Source of the DNA: Bacteroides sp.
GTDB lineage: Bacteria > Bacteroidota > Bacteroidia > Bacteroidales > Bacteroidaceae
Reading direction: 5' to 3'
DNA length: 55,793 nt
Assembly (NCBI GenBank): GCA_021203515.1
Contig: JAJQAY010000018.1
Location: 1-55,793, forward strand
Under the pieces are notes generated by a model that was given only the letters and a program-made list of their open reading frames with translations, was not told the origin of the DNA and did no database searches. A program made the translations under genes and the position numbers. Positions 36,700 to 44,962 of the stretch are shown here, piece after piece (position 1 is the first letter of the stretch; each line of letters begins with the position of its first letter).

Positions 36700-37839
36700 T
36701 TAGTAAGTCATGCGCACCCCACACAGCAAATTCAGGTTGGTAGGCCGTTCCGTGCGCAGTGTCCGTGTCCCGGAGTCCGTATCGAAATGATGCGAAACGG
36801 AAGGTTCGGCAAACAGGGCAAAGCGGTCGCTCAACTTATAGCGTACCCCTACTCCTGCCGCAACCGAGAGCTTGATAGGTTCGGCACCGAAACCATTGTC
36901 GGCAGCACCGGCAATGCACTTCTCAGCAGCCCCGCCTACGGTGGCATACACATCCACCTTCGGCGTGCTTGCCAGCGTCATATTCAGTTTTACGGGGATA
37001 CCCAGCGTGTGGAGGGTATTGCGGTCGTCATGCAAGCGGTTGTAGCGAAGGCCCGTCTCCACTGCCAGCCAGTTGTTCAGGCTGCGCTCTGCTGTCACTT
37101 CCGCTGTCAATGGCATGTGATAATCCCCTTTGGGGAGCGATGTACCGAGAGCAGCTTTCAGCGCCCAGTTATGCGTTTTTTTCAAAGAAGATATGTGATT
37201 TTCCTCCGTGGAAACGGCGGTATGCTCCGAGGATATATCCGTGTTGCCGATAGCATTTCGGAAGCAGTTGTCGGCTTGGGCAATTGCAGAGTTATCGAAA
37301 CAGTTATTGCGTATCTGCCGGTTGCCATATACCCGCTGCGTGATGGTGATGGAAACATGGACGGATACGGTTTCGTCTTCATTGTCCGTTTCTGCCGTCA
37401 ATCCTGCCGGCACACCGCTGGCGGGTTGTTTCATTCCGGGCTTCTGTGCCGTGGGACTTGCCTCGCGTATGGAGGGAAAAGACTCTTGCACCACGTCGCC
37501 ATTCAGGCTGCCTTCCGGAGTCAATGCGGCCACTTGCGTGAAGGCCTCCTTAATCTCCTCCTTCGGAGAGAAGTACCAGAAAGCTGCCGAAGCGGCTCCC
37601 AACACCAGCACCACCGATGCAGCAGCAGCCACGCGATAAAATCCCGGAGAGAGAACAATCGGTTTCTTCCGTTCCGTAGCGGCAGGAGAAGTCCCCGTTG
37701 CCGCAGCCTTTCCGTCAGCCGCCTCTGCCTGCAACAGGCCTTCTTGCAACTGTTCCCAAAAGCCGTCGCGCACGGTCATCTCTGCGTTGGCAAGACGGTT
37801 GCGGAACAATCCGGTTATTTCATTCTTATTTTCTCTCAT
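36700..37839 (-). CDS. Dual membrane-spanning anti-sigma factor (Dma-like) with OM beta-barrel
   Basis: A 379-residue protein in three parts: a cytoplasmic sigma-binding N terminus (MRENKNEITGLFRNRLANAE, residues 1-70), a single helix (VAAAASVVLVLGAASAAFWY, about 72-92), a long periplasmic linker, and a C-terminal beta-barrel (NWALKAALGTSLP, NNWLAVETGLRYNRL, LSVAAGVGVRYKLSDRFALF, ending LLCGVRMTY). This matches the Dma class of Bacteroidota proteins reported to span both membranes and control vesiculation. It overlaps the sigma gene by 14 bases, so translation is coupled. The sensed signal is unknown. Confidence 0.85.
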   Translation of the reverse strand: MRENKNEITGLFRNRLANAEMTVRDGFWEQLQEGLLQAEAADGKAAATGTSPAATERKKPIVLSPGFYRVAAAASVVLVLGAASAAFWYFSPKEEIKEAFTQVAALTPEGSLNGDVVQESFPSIREASPTAQKPGMKQPASGVPAGLTAETDNEDETVSVHVSITITQRVYGNRQIRNNCFDNSAIAQADNCFRNAIGNTDISSEHTAVSTEENHISSLKKTHNWALKAALGTSLPKGDYHMPLTAEVTAERSLNNWLAVETGLRYNRLHDDRNTLHTLGIPVKLNMTLASTPKVDVYATVGGAAEKCIAGAADNGFGAEPIKLSVAAGVGVRYKLSDRFALFAEPSVSHHFDTDSGTRTLRTERPTNLNLLCGVRMTY

Positions 37840-38377
37840 GTTCAGTATATTCTTTAATTCTTTTCGCTAACATACTCTTGGCGCGATGCAACTGCGAGGT
37901 GGACGAGCGCTCCTTGATGTGAAGAATTTCGGCAATCTCCTTATGCGATCTCTCTTCAAACACATACAAGTTGAAAACTGTTCGGCATCCGGCGGGAAGT
38001 TCTGCCACAAAGGCCATCAGCACTTCCTCTGAAAGACGGCTGCCGGTTTCGGCCACACTCGCTTCGTCCAATACGTCGGGAAGCTGCTCTTCGTTCACCA
38101 CCAGTTGGTTGAAGCGTTGCTGCTTCCGCAGGTAATCGATGGATTGTGTCACCATCACCCTTGTCACCCACGTGCTCAGCGCACATTCTCCGCGAAACGT
38201 AAATCGGGTGAAGATTTTGATGAAACCATCGTGCAAGACGTCATGTGCCGCATCCATGTCGCCCGTATAGCGGTAGCACACCGCCAGCATCTGCTTGGAA
38301 TAAAGGGTATACAATTCCTGAAGTGCAGAATCTTTTCCTGCCCGGCAGCCCTCTATCAGTTCTATCTCGTTTTCCAA
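37826..38377 (-). CDS. ECF-family RNA polymerase sigma factor
   Basis: A 183-residue sigma-70-family factor. Region 2 is MENEIELIEGCRAGKDSALQ through YRYTGDMDAAHDVLHDGFIK; region 4 is AELPAGCRTVFNLYVFEERS and HKEIAEILHIKERSSTSQLH, the helix-turn-helix for -35 recognition. The final YTEHERK segment overlaps the anti-sigma start. It is the probable activator of this operon and of an envelope regulon. Confidence 0.93.
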   Translation of the reverse strand: MENEIELIEGCRAGKDSALQELYTLYSKQMLAVCYRYTGDMDAAHDVLHDGFIKIFTRFTFRGECALSTWVTRVMVTQSIDYLRKQQRFNQLVVNEEQLPDVLDEASVAETGSRLSEEVLMAFVAELPAGCRTVFNLYVFEERSHKEIAEILHIKERSSTSQLHRAKSMLAKRIKEYTEHERK

Positions 38378-38486
38378 TGTCAGTGCTCTTTTTTACGGAC
38401 GCCTCTTTGCGTCGCCTTGTTAGTTAGACGCAGCATCCGGCGGAATGCTGCTATGTTATCTCTAAAAAGAAGTTAAAGAACGGGGA

Positions 38487-39191
38487 TTATTTATACTTGG
38501 CTTCCAATACCTCGATTTGCTCGCCAAGCATTTCATCCAGTTCATCGAACTCACCCCAATACAAGAAGCCGGGAGCCATGACGACAAAGTTGACAAAGCG
38601 GTCTTCATCTATAAGGAATAAGATATTATTCCGGAAATCATCGTCTTCCGCCGAAACATTTGTTTTCCTCTTAGACGCAATAATAGACATAAGTACATCT
38701 GTCTTTACTTGATAGTAATCGTCAACGTCTTTCTTAATTCTTCCCAACTGAAAATAGGGTTGCATCGCATTCTGCAACAAACGTTTATCAGGAATATATT
38801 GCATCAATGAAGAACCTTTCAATACATCCAATGCATCAGCTCTATAAGAGAATTCACTCAGATTACTGAAAAGCTTACCATACTTCTCTAAGGTATCTTC
38901 CGGTATATCATATATATCCATATTATGTTCCAACAACACAGAGCTCATATGCCTGTCAATATCCAGCAACCGCTTTACTTCACGCAATTCCTTTCTATTG
39001 TACTCCAATTCTTCCGCCACCAGCTGCATCGTTGCCCACACTTCCTTTTGCCGGCTACGCTCCGTTATCTTATCGCTTCCCCAAAAGGTAACGATAATAC
39101 CTGCCGCTACGATGCTGAACTGACGGAAGTAGTCTCCCAACCTCCAGTCATGTGCCGTAGCTTTTATTCTATCCCAAATGTTCTGTCCCAT
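38487..39191 (-). CDS. Single-helix membrane protein, tandem paralogue A
   Basis: A 234-residue protein with a short cytosolic start (MGQNIWDRIKATAHDWRLGD), a TM helix (FRQFSIVAAGIIVTFWGSD) and a long helical soluble part (MQLVAEELEYNRKELREVKR, ADALDVLKGSSLMQYIPDKR). It shares WRLGD, the helix, VITFxGSD, ALDxLKxSxLMQ and the E-x-KY ending with the next gene, so the two are tandem duplicates; similar to DUF6090-type proteins in my reading. Function unknown. Gap to the paralogue is 6 bases. Confidence 0.75.
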   Translation of the reverse strand: MGQNIWDRIKATAHDWRLGDYFRQFSIVAAGIIVTFWGSDKITERSRQKEVWATMQLVAEELEYNRKELREVKRLLDIDRHMSSVLLEHNMDIYDIPEDTLEKYGKLFSNLSEFSYRADALDVLKGSSLMQYIPDKRLLQNAMQPYFQLGRIKKDVDDYYQVKTDVLMSIIASKRKTNVSAEDDDFRNNILFLIDEDRFVNFVVMAPGFLYWGEFDELDEMLGEQIEVLEAKYK

Positions 39192-39197
39192 AATATT

Positions 39198-39908
39198 TTA
39201 TTCTAAATGATATTTTTCTTCAAGTGCCCGTATTGCCTCGTCAAGATACCTTCGCATGTTGACTATATAGTCAGGAGTAAAATACCGATAGGCAATCTTG
39301 ACGAAGTTTCGCACTTGTCTATCCGCAAGGTAAATATCCCATGAACCATATCCTCCTTCATAAATACAACGAGATTGCTCATCGGTCAATGCCAGATGGA
39401 AAGGTGTCATGATTTCATCCTTCATATCATAATATCCGTTCATAGTCGCCTTGAAGCCGTCCAACCGTTCATAAACTTCAGTCAACTGCAACAGCAATTC
39501 CTTATCCGAAATCTTCTGCATCAACATGGAATTTTTAAGTATGTCCAACGCATTCCGGGTATAAGAGAAACCACGGATATGCCCCAAAAGAAGGGCGAAC
39601 TGCCTTAACGAATCTTCCGGTATGGTCCGATACTTCATGTCATGTTTCGTCAATATGGCGGAGAGATGTTCGTCCTCACTAAATTCTACAACTATAGCTT
39701 CGAACTTCTCCCGGTTGCTTTTCAGTTCATCCCTAATCAGCGACATGGTGGCGCGAATATCCTTCTTCTCTGAATTTTGAGTCACCAAATCACTACCCAT
39801 AAAGGTTATCACCACACCAATCACCACCACAGCTATTTGCCACACAAAATCTCCCAGCCTCCAGCTTTTGACTATCGTTTTTACTTTGCTCCAACTAATC
39901 TTTTTCAT
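39198..39908 (-). CDS. Single-helix membrane protein, tandem paralogue B
   Basis: The start chosen is MKKISWSKVKTIVKSWRLGD (39908); an upstream in-frame start at 39962 would overlap the nadC terminator hairpin (39931-39978), so it is unlikely. TM helix WQIAVVVIGVVITFMGSD, then MSLIRDELKSNREKFEAIVV, NALDILKNSMLMQKISDKEL and a C-terminal helix EAIRALEEKYHLE. Duplicate of the gene at 38487. The pair may form a hetero-oligomer; no family function known to me. Confidence 0.75.
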   Translation of the reverse strand: MKKISWSKVKTIVKSWRLGDFVWQIAVVVIGVVITFMGSDLVTQNSEKKDIRATMSLIRDELKSNREKFEAIVVEFSEDEHLSAILTKHDMKYRTIPEDSLRQFALLLGHIRGFSYTRNALDILKNSMLMQKISDKELLLQLTEVYERLDGFKATMNGYYDMKDEIMTPFHLALTDEQSRCIYEGGYGSWDIYLADRQVRNFVKIAYRYFTPDYIVNMRRYLDEAIRALEEKYHLE

Positions 39909-39930
39909 ATCTTCCTCAACGATAAGAAGA

Positions 39931-39978
39931 AAGCCTCTCACAAGCTTGCTGCAATGCTGCAATCTTTATGAGAGGCTT
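39931..39978 (-). terminator. Terminator after nadC
   Basis: AAGCCTCTCA (39931-39940) and TGAGAGGCTT (39969-39978) form a perfect 10-bp stem; on the minus strand it is followed by TCTTCTT. A smaller TGCTGCAA/TTGCAGCA pairing continues inside. Confidence 0.75.
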
Positions 39979-40012
39979 CCCTGCTATTTTATACTACGGG
40001 ATTTCGCCTTTA

Positions 40013-40861
40013 TCAACACGCTTTAAAACTCATGTCCAATCCCTTTACAGAGTGAGTCAAAGCACCTACCGAGATAAAGTCCACACCGCATTCGGCATAA
40101 TCGCGCAACGTGCCAAAGGTGATGCCGCCCGAAGACTCGGTCTCATAACGACCACCCACCATTTCCACCGCCTTCTTCGTCATCTCGGGCGTGAAGTTAT
40201 CGAACATGATGCGGTCTATGCCACCCAAATCGAGCACCTGCTGCAATTCATCAAAATTGCGGACTTCGATTTCTATCTTGAGGTCTTTACCTTTCTCCTT
40301 GCAATATTCCTTGGCACGGCTGATAGCCTTGTCGATGCCTCCAGCAAAATCCACATGATTGTCTTTCAACAAAATCATGTCGAACAGTCCGATGCGATGA
40401 TTGACGCCACCGCCTATCTTCACTGCCATTTTCTCCAGGATGCGCATACCCGGAGTCGTCTTGCGGGTATCGAGCACACGGGTGCTTGTACCTTTCAGCT
40501 TCTCGGCATACTTGTGCGTCATGGTAGCAATGCCACTCATGCGCTGCATGATGTTCAGCATCAGGCGCTCCGTTTGCAGCAAAGACTGTATCTTACCTTC
40601 CACTATCATGGCCACATCGCCCGGCTTCACCTCGGCGCCGTCGTTGATGAAAACCTCCACCTTCATCGTAGGGTCAAAACGGCGGAACACCTCCTTGGCC
40701 ACTTCGATACCGGCAAGGATACCGGCTTCCTTAATCAAAAGTTTAGATTTACCCATTGCCGTAGCCGGAATGCACGAAAGGGTAGTATGGTCGCCGTCGC
40801 CTATATCCTCGGCGAAAGCCAGGTCAATCAACCTGTCAATCAATTCTTCTTCCTTATTCAT
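40013..40861 (-). CDS. nadC: Nicotinate-nucleotide pyrophosphorylase (carboxylating)
   Basis: A 282-residue quinolinate phosphoribosyltransferase making nicotinate mononucleotide in de novo NAD synthesis. AFAEDIGDGDHTTLS is the N-terminal signature; RVLDTRKTTPGMRILEKMAV contains the conserved TRKTTPG substrate loop, and NHRIGLFDMILLKDNH the catalytic Lys/Asp segment. ETESSGGITFGTLRDYA is the phosphate-binding site. Complete frame. It overlaps the DUF4783 gene stop (ATGAATAA), so the two are co-translated. Confidence 0.95.
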   Translation of the reverse strand: MNKEEELIDRLIDLAFAEDIGDGDHTTLSCIPATAMGKSKLLIKEAGILAGIEVAKEVFRRFDPTMKVEVFINDGAEVKPGDVAMIVEGKIQSLLQTERLMLNIMQRMSGIATMTHKYAEKLKGTSTRVLDTRKTTPGMRILEKMAVKIGGGVNHRIGLFDMILLKDNHVDFAGGIDKAISRAKEYCKEKGKDLKIEIEVRNFDELQQVLDLGGIDRIMFDNFTPEMTKKAVEMVGGRYETESSGGITFGTLRDYAECGVDFISVGALTHSVKGLDMSFKAC

Positions 40862-41247
40862 CTGTTTTATCTATTCTTATTTGATGTATCACATACTTAT
40901 TATTTACTTTTCTAAAGAAACAATTCACCCGAAAGTTTCCGTTAGCGGTTGTCAGTGTACCGATAACAAAACCTGATTCGTCGCGTTTTCCCTGATGATT
41001 TACCGTAAAACTCCCCACCTTATTACCGGAGAAGAAAGCATTCATCCTGCTTTCCGCCGTCCGTCGGTCTACATTGGTCGAACGGTTTTCAAGAATCAGC
41101 TCCACCTTATCACCCAGATACCCGTTCAACTCTTGAGAGCTTCCCTTTTTTGAAAGCCGCCACTACTCCGCCCGGAACATCCTGCGCCATCAGCGAAACA
41201 GTCCAAACGAAAAGACAGACCCACAATAGAACTACTCGTTTATTCAT
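40854..41247 (-). pseudogene. DUF4783-type exported protein, frameshifted
   Basis: ATG 41247 opens a signal peptide (NKRVVLLWVCLFVWTVSLMA) then QDVPGGVVAAFKKG. An extra base near 41141-41145 shifts the frame; removing it gives FKKGSSQELNGYLGDKVELI and 130 residues in all. The domain (ENRSTNVDRRTAESRM, FTVNHQGKRDESGFVIGTL, VNKYVIHQIRIDKTDE) is the NTF2-like DUF4783 frequently found just before nadC in Bacteroides. Function unknown. Confidence 0.8.
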
Positions 41248-41269
41248 TTTCACAAGTATTAATGATAGG

Positions 41270-41298
41270 CAAAGGTAAGCAAATATCGTAAATTACAA
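41270..41298 (-). promoter_or_regulatory. Promoter for the DUF4783-nadC operon
   Basis: Minus strand TTG (41298-41296), 18 bases, TACCTTTG (41277-41270); 22 bases before ATG 41247. Confidence 0.7.
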
Positions 41299-41323
41299 GA
41301 AAAAAGGAGTAAATTCTTTAAAT

Positions 41324-42889
41324 TCACTCACCTGCCGCAATATAGTGTTTGATGTTTCTAGTTTCCTTGCTGAAGTCCACCCCTACTTTCACCAGATGCC
41401 TTCCATCCAATGTATAAGGAAGAAGGTAATCTTTCTCATCAATCTGCTTCAACGCTTCTTCAGCACTTCCGTTAAGTTTGAATTCAAAAACAAAAATATG
41501 TTCTTTCGTCTTTACCACCGCATCAGTGCGTCCACGGGCGCTGCGGACTTCCGCCTCTACAAACTGCCCCATCAGTGCAAAAACAATATAGAAGATCGTC
41601 TGATAGTGTCGCTCGGTGCTGTCGTTCAATTCGTACGGAATACCGGCAAAGAACACCTTCAAACGTTCCATGAAAGCATCTACATCACCGGAACGCAACT
41701 CACGAACGAATTTAGCAATATGAAAACCTGTTTCATCATCCGTAACTTTCGTGTAATACGGCACCAGGAAATTCAGAAAACCATAGCGCACTTCGTCATT
41801 CGGAAACTTCAACGTATAGAGTTCCACCTCCTTGTCATATTGCTTTATAGTCAGATAACCGCTTTGATATATCATAGGCAAAGGATTATTGACTTCCGCA
41901 CGATATTCGCTAAAAGCAGAACCGGTAGTTTCAATGCCACTAATCAATAGACGTAAATCGTAATCACTTTGTTTCAGCGAGTCCACCAAATAAGTAGGCG
42001 TACCGGTCTGAAACCAATAATTACCCAGCTTCAACTTCTGCAATGCATTCAGCAAACTGAACGGATTGAACAACCCTACGGCCGTATTCTCGCAAAAATG
42101 ATAGCCGTCATACTGCTTTTCAAGACGGTCGACGGTTTCATCGAATGTCAACTCCAGGAAATTGCTCAGTTTCGTTATTTCCGGAACAAAGTTACTGGTC
42201 AACTCCTCTTTCGTGATGCCGCACAATGCATTATAATCGTAGTCCATACTGATGTCATTCAGTTGGTTCAAATCACTGAACACACTGACCTGAGCAAACT
42301 TGGTGACACCCGTCAGGAAGACGAAGCGCAGATAGCGGTCGGCACTTTTCAATACACCATAAAATGCTTTCAATATATGACGATATTCATCCAAAAGAGC
42401 TTCGTTCAATAGAGCCTGAAGCAAGGGTTTGTCATATTCATCCACTAAAACGACCACTTGCTTGCCGGTCGCTTCATAAGCACGACGAATGACACCAGTA
42501 AAGCGGTCGGCGGGTGATATTTCCTGCTCACTTTTCCCCCATTCCGCTTCCCAAAGATTTAAGTAGCGATTTAGGATGAGGTTCAATGCCTCCGCATCTT
42601 TATAGTTTTCAGCATTCAGGTCCAGATGCAATACCGGATACTTCTCCCATTCAATCTCCAACTTTTCAATGGCAAGTCCCTCAAACAACTCTTTCCGACC
42701 TTGAAAATAAGACTCAAAGGTAGAAATCAAAAGACTTTTACCGAAGCGCCGGGGGCGGCTCAGAAAATAAGGTGAAGAAGTAGAGGCTATCCGATAAATC
42801 ATAGCTGTTTTATCTATGTAAAGATAACCATCCTCACGTAATTTCTCAAAAGTCTGTATGCCTATCGGCAATTTACGCATCTGTCCCAT
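41324..42889 (-). CDS. AAA-ATPase-like / PD-(D/E)XK nuclease-family protein
   Basis: A 521-residue protein of the large Bacteroides family pairing an AAA-like NTPase with a C-terminal PD-(D/E)XK domain. IGIQTFEKLREDGYLYIDKT is the family start; SRPRRFGKSLLISTFESYF is the P-loop; VVLVDEYDKPLL is Walker B. The C terminus has RTDAVVKTKEHIFVFEFKLN, the D...ExK nuclease-like core. Copies are abundant and often mobile-associated; role unproven. The frame is intact. Confidence 0.9.
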   Translation of the reverse strand: MGQMRKLPIGIQTFEKLREDGYLYIDKTAMIYRIASTSSPYFLSRPRRFGKSLLISTFESYFQGRKELFEGLAIEKLEIEWEKYPVLHLDLNAENYKDAEALNLILNRYLNLWEAEWGKSEQEISPADRFTGVIRRAYEATGKQVVVLVDEYDKPLLQALLNEALLDEYRHILKAFYGVLKSADRYLRFVFLTGVTKFAQVSVFSDLNQLNDISMDYDYNALCGITKEELTSNFVPEITKLSNFLELTFDETVDRLEKQYDGYHFCENTAVGLFNPFSLLNALQKLKLGNYWFQTGTPTYLVDSLKQSDYDLRLLISGIETTGSAFSEYRAEVNNPLPMIYQSGYLTIKQYDKEVELYTLKFPNDEVRYGFLNFLVPYYTKVTDDETGFHIAKFVRELRSGDVDAFMERLKVFFAGIPYELNDSTERHYQTIFYIVFALMGQFVEAEVRSARGRTDAVVKTKEHIFVFEFKLNGSAEEALKQIDEKDYLLPYTLDGRHLVKVGVDFSKETRNIKHYIAAGE

Positions 42890-42915
42890 TCTTTTCTATA
42901 TTTTAGAAGCTTATG

Positions 42916-42923
42916 CAAATATA
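42916..42923 (-). promoter_or_regulatory. -7 element for the AAA protein gene
   Basis: The minus strand reads TATATTTG, matching TAnnTTTG, 26 bases before ATG 42889. Confidence 0.5.
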
Positions 42924-43044
42924 CATCTTTTCATTTACAAACCTCTTATCCACCGACAAAAACAGCCGAAATCACTTTTTACAAAGCAATTCCGGCTGCG
43001 CCTAAAACAAAATAACCACTGTTACTTGTCGTTTATTCTCTCTG

Positions 43045-43278
43045 TCATGCTGAGTCTGTCGAGGCATCTCTTCTCCTGCGGACAATTAGAGGAGCACCGA
43101 GCTCTTCACGCTCCACCACTTCAAGAAATCCTTCTTGCTCCAATTCGAAGAGTGCGGGATATACTCGCAATCTATCGGCACCGGAGTTTTGCAGAATGTC
43201 ATCTACCGCGACTTCACAGGAGAAAGAGTTGATATAATCAATGATTTTCCTCGTATCAATAATTTTATAATCCATCAT
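43045..43278 (-). CDS. Small winged-helix-like protein at the end of the glycan operon
   Basis: A 77-residue protein: MMDYKIIDTRKIIDYINSFS, VDDILQNSGADRLRVYPALF, then ELEQEGFLEVVEREELGAP and a basic tail. The helix-helix-strand layout resembles a minimal winged helix. It starts one base after the stop of the upstream glycosyltransferase gene, so it is likely co-translated and may be an operon-linked regulator. No family recognised. Confidence 0.55.
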   Translation of the reverse strand: MMDYKIIDTRKIIDYINSFSCEVAVDDILQNSGADRLRVYPALFELEQEGFLEVVEREELGAPLIVRRRRDASTDSA

Positions 43279-43279
43279 C

Positions 43280-44032
43280 CTATTTTCTACTTTTTATAAA
43301 GGCTCGATAAGCATAATGGGCAAAGTAATAGGCCGATCTTATAAAGCCAAGCTTCTCAATATTTCTATAAACGTTCCATTGCCAAGATAGTACAGCAAAC
43401 TTATTGGCAGACAGCGACTTCTTCCTCACACGATATAGCGCATGGATAGCCCCCGTATTCCGAGCTATATACCCTTTCTTCAAAATTGAAAGCCACAATA
43501 CATAGTCCTCATGATTTACTTTCCGACAGAAAACTTTCCCGACTTTCTGCGTATCATACACTCCCGTCAAATTGCCTATCACATTTCCTTTCAGCAGTTC
43601 CTTATACGATGTCTCCCGAGGCGCTGCAACAACCCTGCACTCCCGCTTCCCGTCTTCATCTATTTTCTCATAGTCGGAAAATACGACGGCCGTACGTTCA
43701 TCAAACAACCTCAACTGTTCTTCCAGTTTATCGGGCAGCCAGACATCATCACTATCTAAAAAAGCGATAAAACGACCTTGCGCCTCCTTTATGGCAATAT
43801 TACGAGGCTCGCAGGGAGAGCCGGAAGCGCATTTCGTTTTCAGATATTTTATTCGTGCATCTTTCTCGCAATACCGCTTTATGATATCAGCAGAATTATC
43901 GGTAGAGCAGTCATCTGCAACCAGCATTTCCCAATCTGTATAAGTTTGGGATAATACAGAAGTTATGACATCTTTAATAAAAAGCTCTCCATTATAACAA
44001 GGTATTACAACGGATACAAGATGTCTCATCAA
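43280..44032 (-). CDS. Family 2 glycosyltransferase
   Basis: A 250-residue GT-A enzyme. VSVVIPCYNGELFIKDVITS is the nucleotide-binding start, DWEMLVADDCSTDNSADII the first acidic motif, and FIAFLDSDDVWLPDKLEEQL the DxD metal site. The end (YYFAHYAYRAFIKSRK) is basic and amphipathic, suited to the inner membrane face. Sugar donor not deducible. Part of the leftward glycan operon. Confidence 0.9.
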   Translation of the reverse strand: MMRHLVSVVIPCYNGELFIKDVITSVLSQTYTDWEMLVADDCSTDNSADIIKRYCEKDARIKYLKTKCASGSPCEPRNIAIKEAQGRFIAFLDSDDVWLPDKLEEQLRLFDERTAVVFSDYEKIDEDGKRECRVVAAPRETSYKELLKGNVIGNLTGVYDTQKVGKVFCRKVNHEDYVLWLSILKKGYIARNTGAIHALYRVRKKSLSANKFAVLSWQWNVYRNIEKLGFIRSAYYFAHYAYRAFIKSRK

Positions 44033-44055
44033 GATATACTTATGAAAAAGATATT

Positions 44056-44958
44056 TTATAACTTAACACTGACAACAAAATGACGTTCACGCTTCTCTAT
44101 AGGAGGTAATTCCATATAATTACCATATAGATTTTTCAGATATGCATCCACGTCATTGGGTACAAATACTTCTATGTTTTCAAACATAGCCTTTGACGGT
44201 GGTAAATATACAGAAGCTCTCAGTATTTCTCCTTTGTAATGTTTTCTTCCTGTTGGTATTCCTAAATAACCGTTGTTTTTTTTTGAGGATACCAATTTAT
44301 CATAGTGATAAGCCCATTTTCCATGTTTGCCCAAAAGATGGCCTATTTTCCCAATAAACAAACGAAATTTATATCGTCTAAATGCTTTTTTATTACCGGA
44401 CATATAATTGCGAAATAATTCATTTTGATATTGATAATACAAAACGCTAACCGACCAAAAAGCTATTATATCAGCAATGAAGCCTTTTATCAAACGGGCT
44501 ATTCTATAGGCAGAAACATTGTCCAGTGGAAATATATCAATATATACTCCTTTAGGAAAAGGTGATTCACAATCAGCAATTTCTACATATTCTGTTCCTT
44601 TCAGATATATTTTCAAAAATAAATTCTTTGAGTCTTTGTATTTATTAGGATAAGTAAAATCATATTTATCGCCCAATGCTCCTTGTTCTAATAACAAAAT
44701 AAGATTTTCATAATCAGAACGATACATCAGTAAGTCAAAATCATCATCCCATGGTATAAAACCTTTGTGTCTAACAGCTCCAAGGGCAGAGCCTCCTGCC
44801 AACATTGCAATTAGTCCATATTGTTGGCACAACATTGAAACATCTTTGTAGATTTCAAGAATACTTTTTTTAAGATTTATAGACTCTTGTGGCGTTAACT
44901 CTCGCAGTAAAGTAGAATTAACAGCTAAGCAATTCATTATATTTCTATCAGTTTTCAT
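44056..44958 (-). CDS. LicD-family phosphotransferase
   Basis: A 300-residue LicD/fukutin-type nucleotidyltransferase-fold protein. MLAGGSALGAVRHKGFIPWD followed by DDFDLLMYR is the diagnostic motif with the metal-binding acidic run. Such enzymes transfer phosphocholine or, in the fukutin branch, ribitol phosphate from CDP donors to glycans. The upstream gene encodes a predicted CDP-ribitol synthase, which points to ribitol phosphate here (inference). It starts 4 bases after that gene's stop. The frame is intact. Confidence 0.88.
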   Translation of the reverse strand: MKTDRNIMNCLAVNSTLLRELTPQESINLKKSILEIYKDVSMLCQQYGLIAMLAGGSALGAVRHKGFIPWDDDFDLLMYRSDYENLILLLEQGALGDKYDFTYPNKYKDSKNLFLKIYLKGTEYVEIADCESPFPKGVYIDIFPLDNVSAYRIARLIKGFIADIIAFWSVSVLYYQYQNELFRNYMSGNKKAFRRYKFRLFIGKIGHLLGKHGKWAYHYDKLVSSKKNNGYLGIPTGRKHYKGEILRASVYLPPSKAMFENIEVFVPNDVDAYLKNLYGNYMELPPIEKRERHFVVSVKL

Positions 44959-44962
44959 TCAT

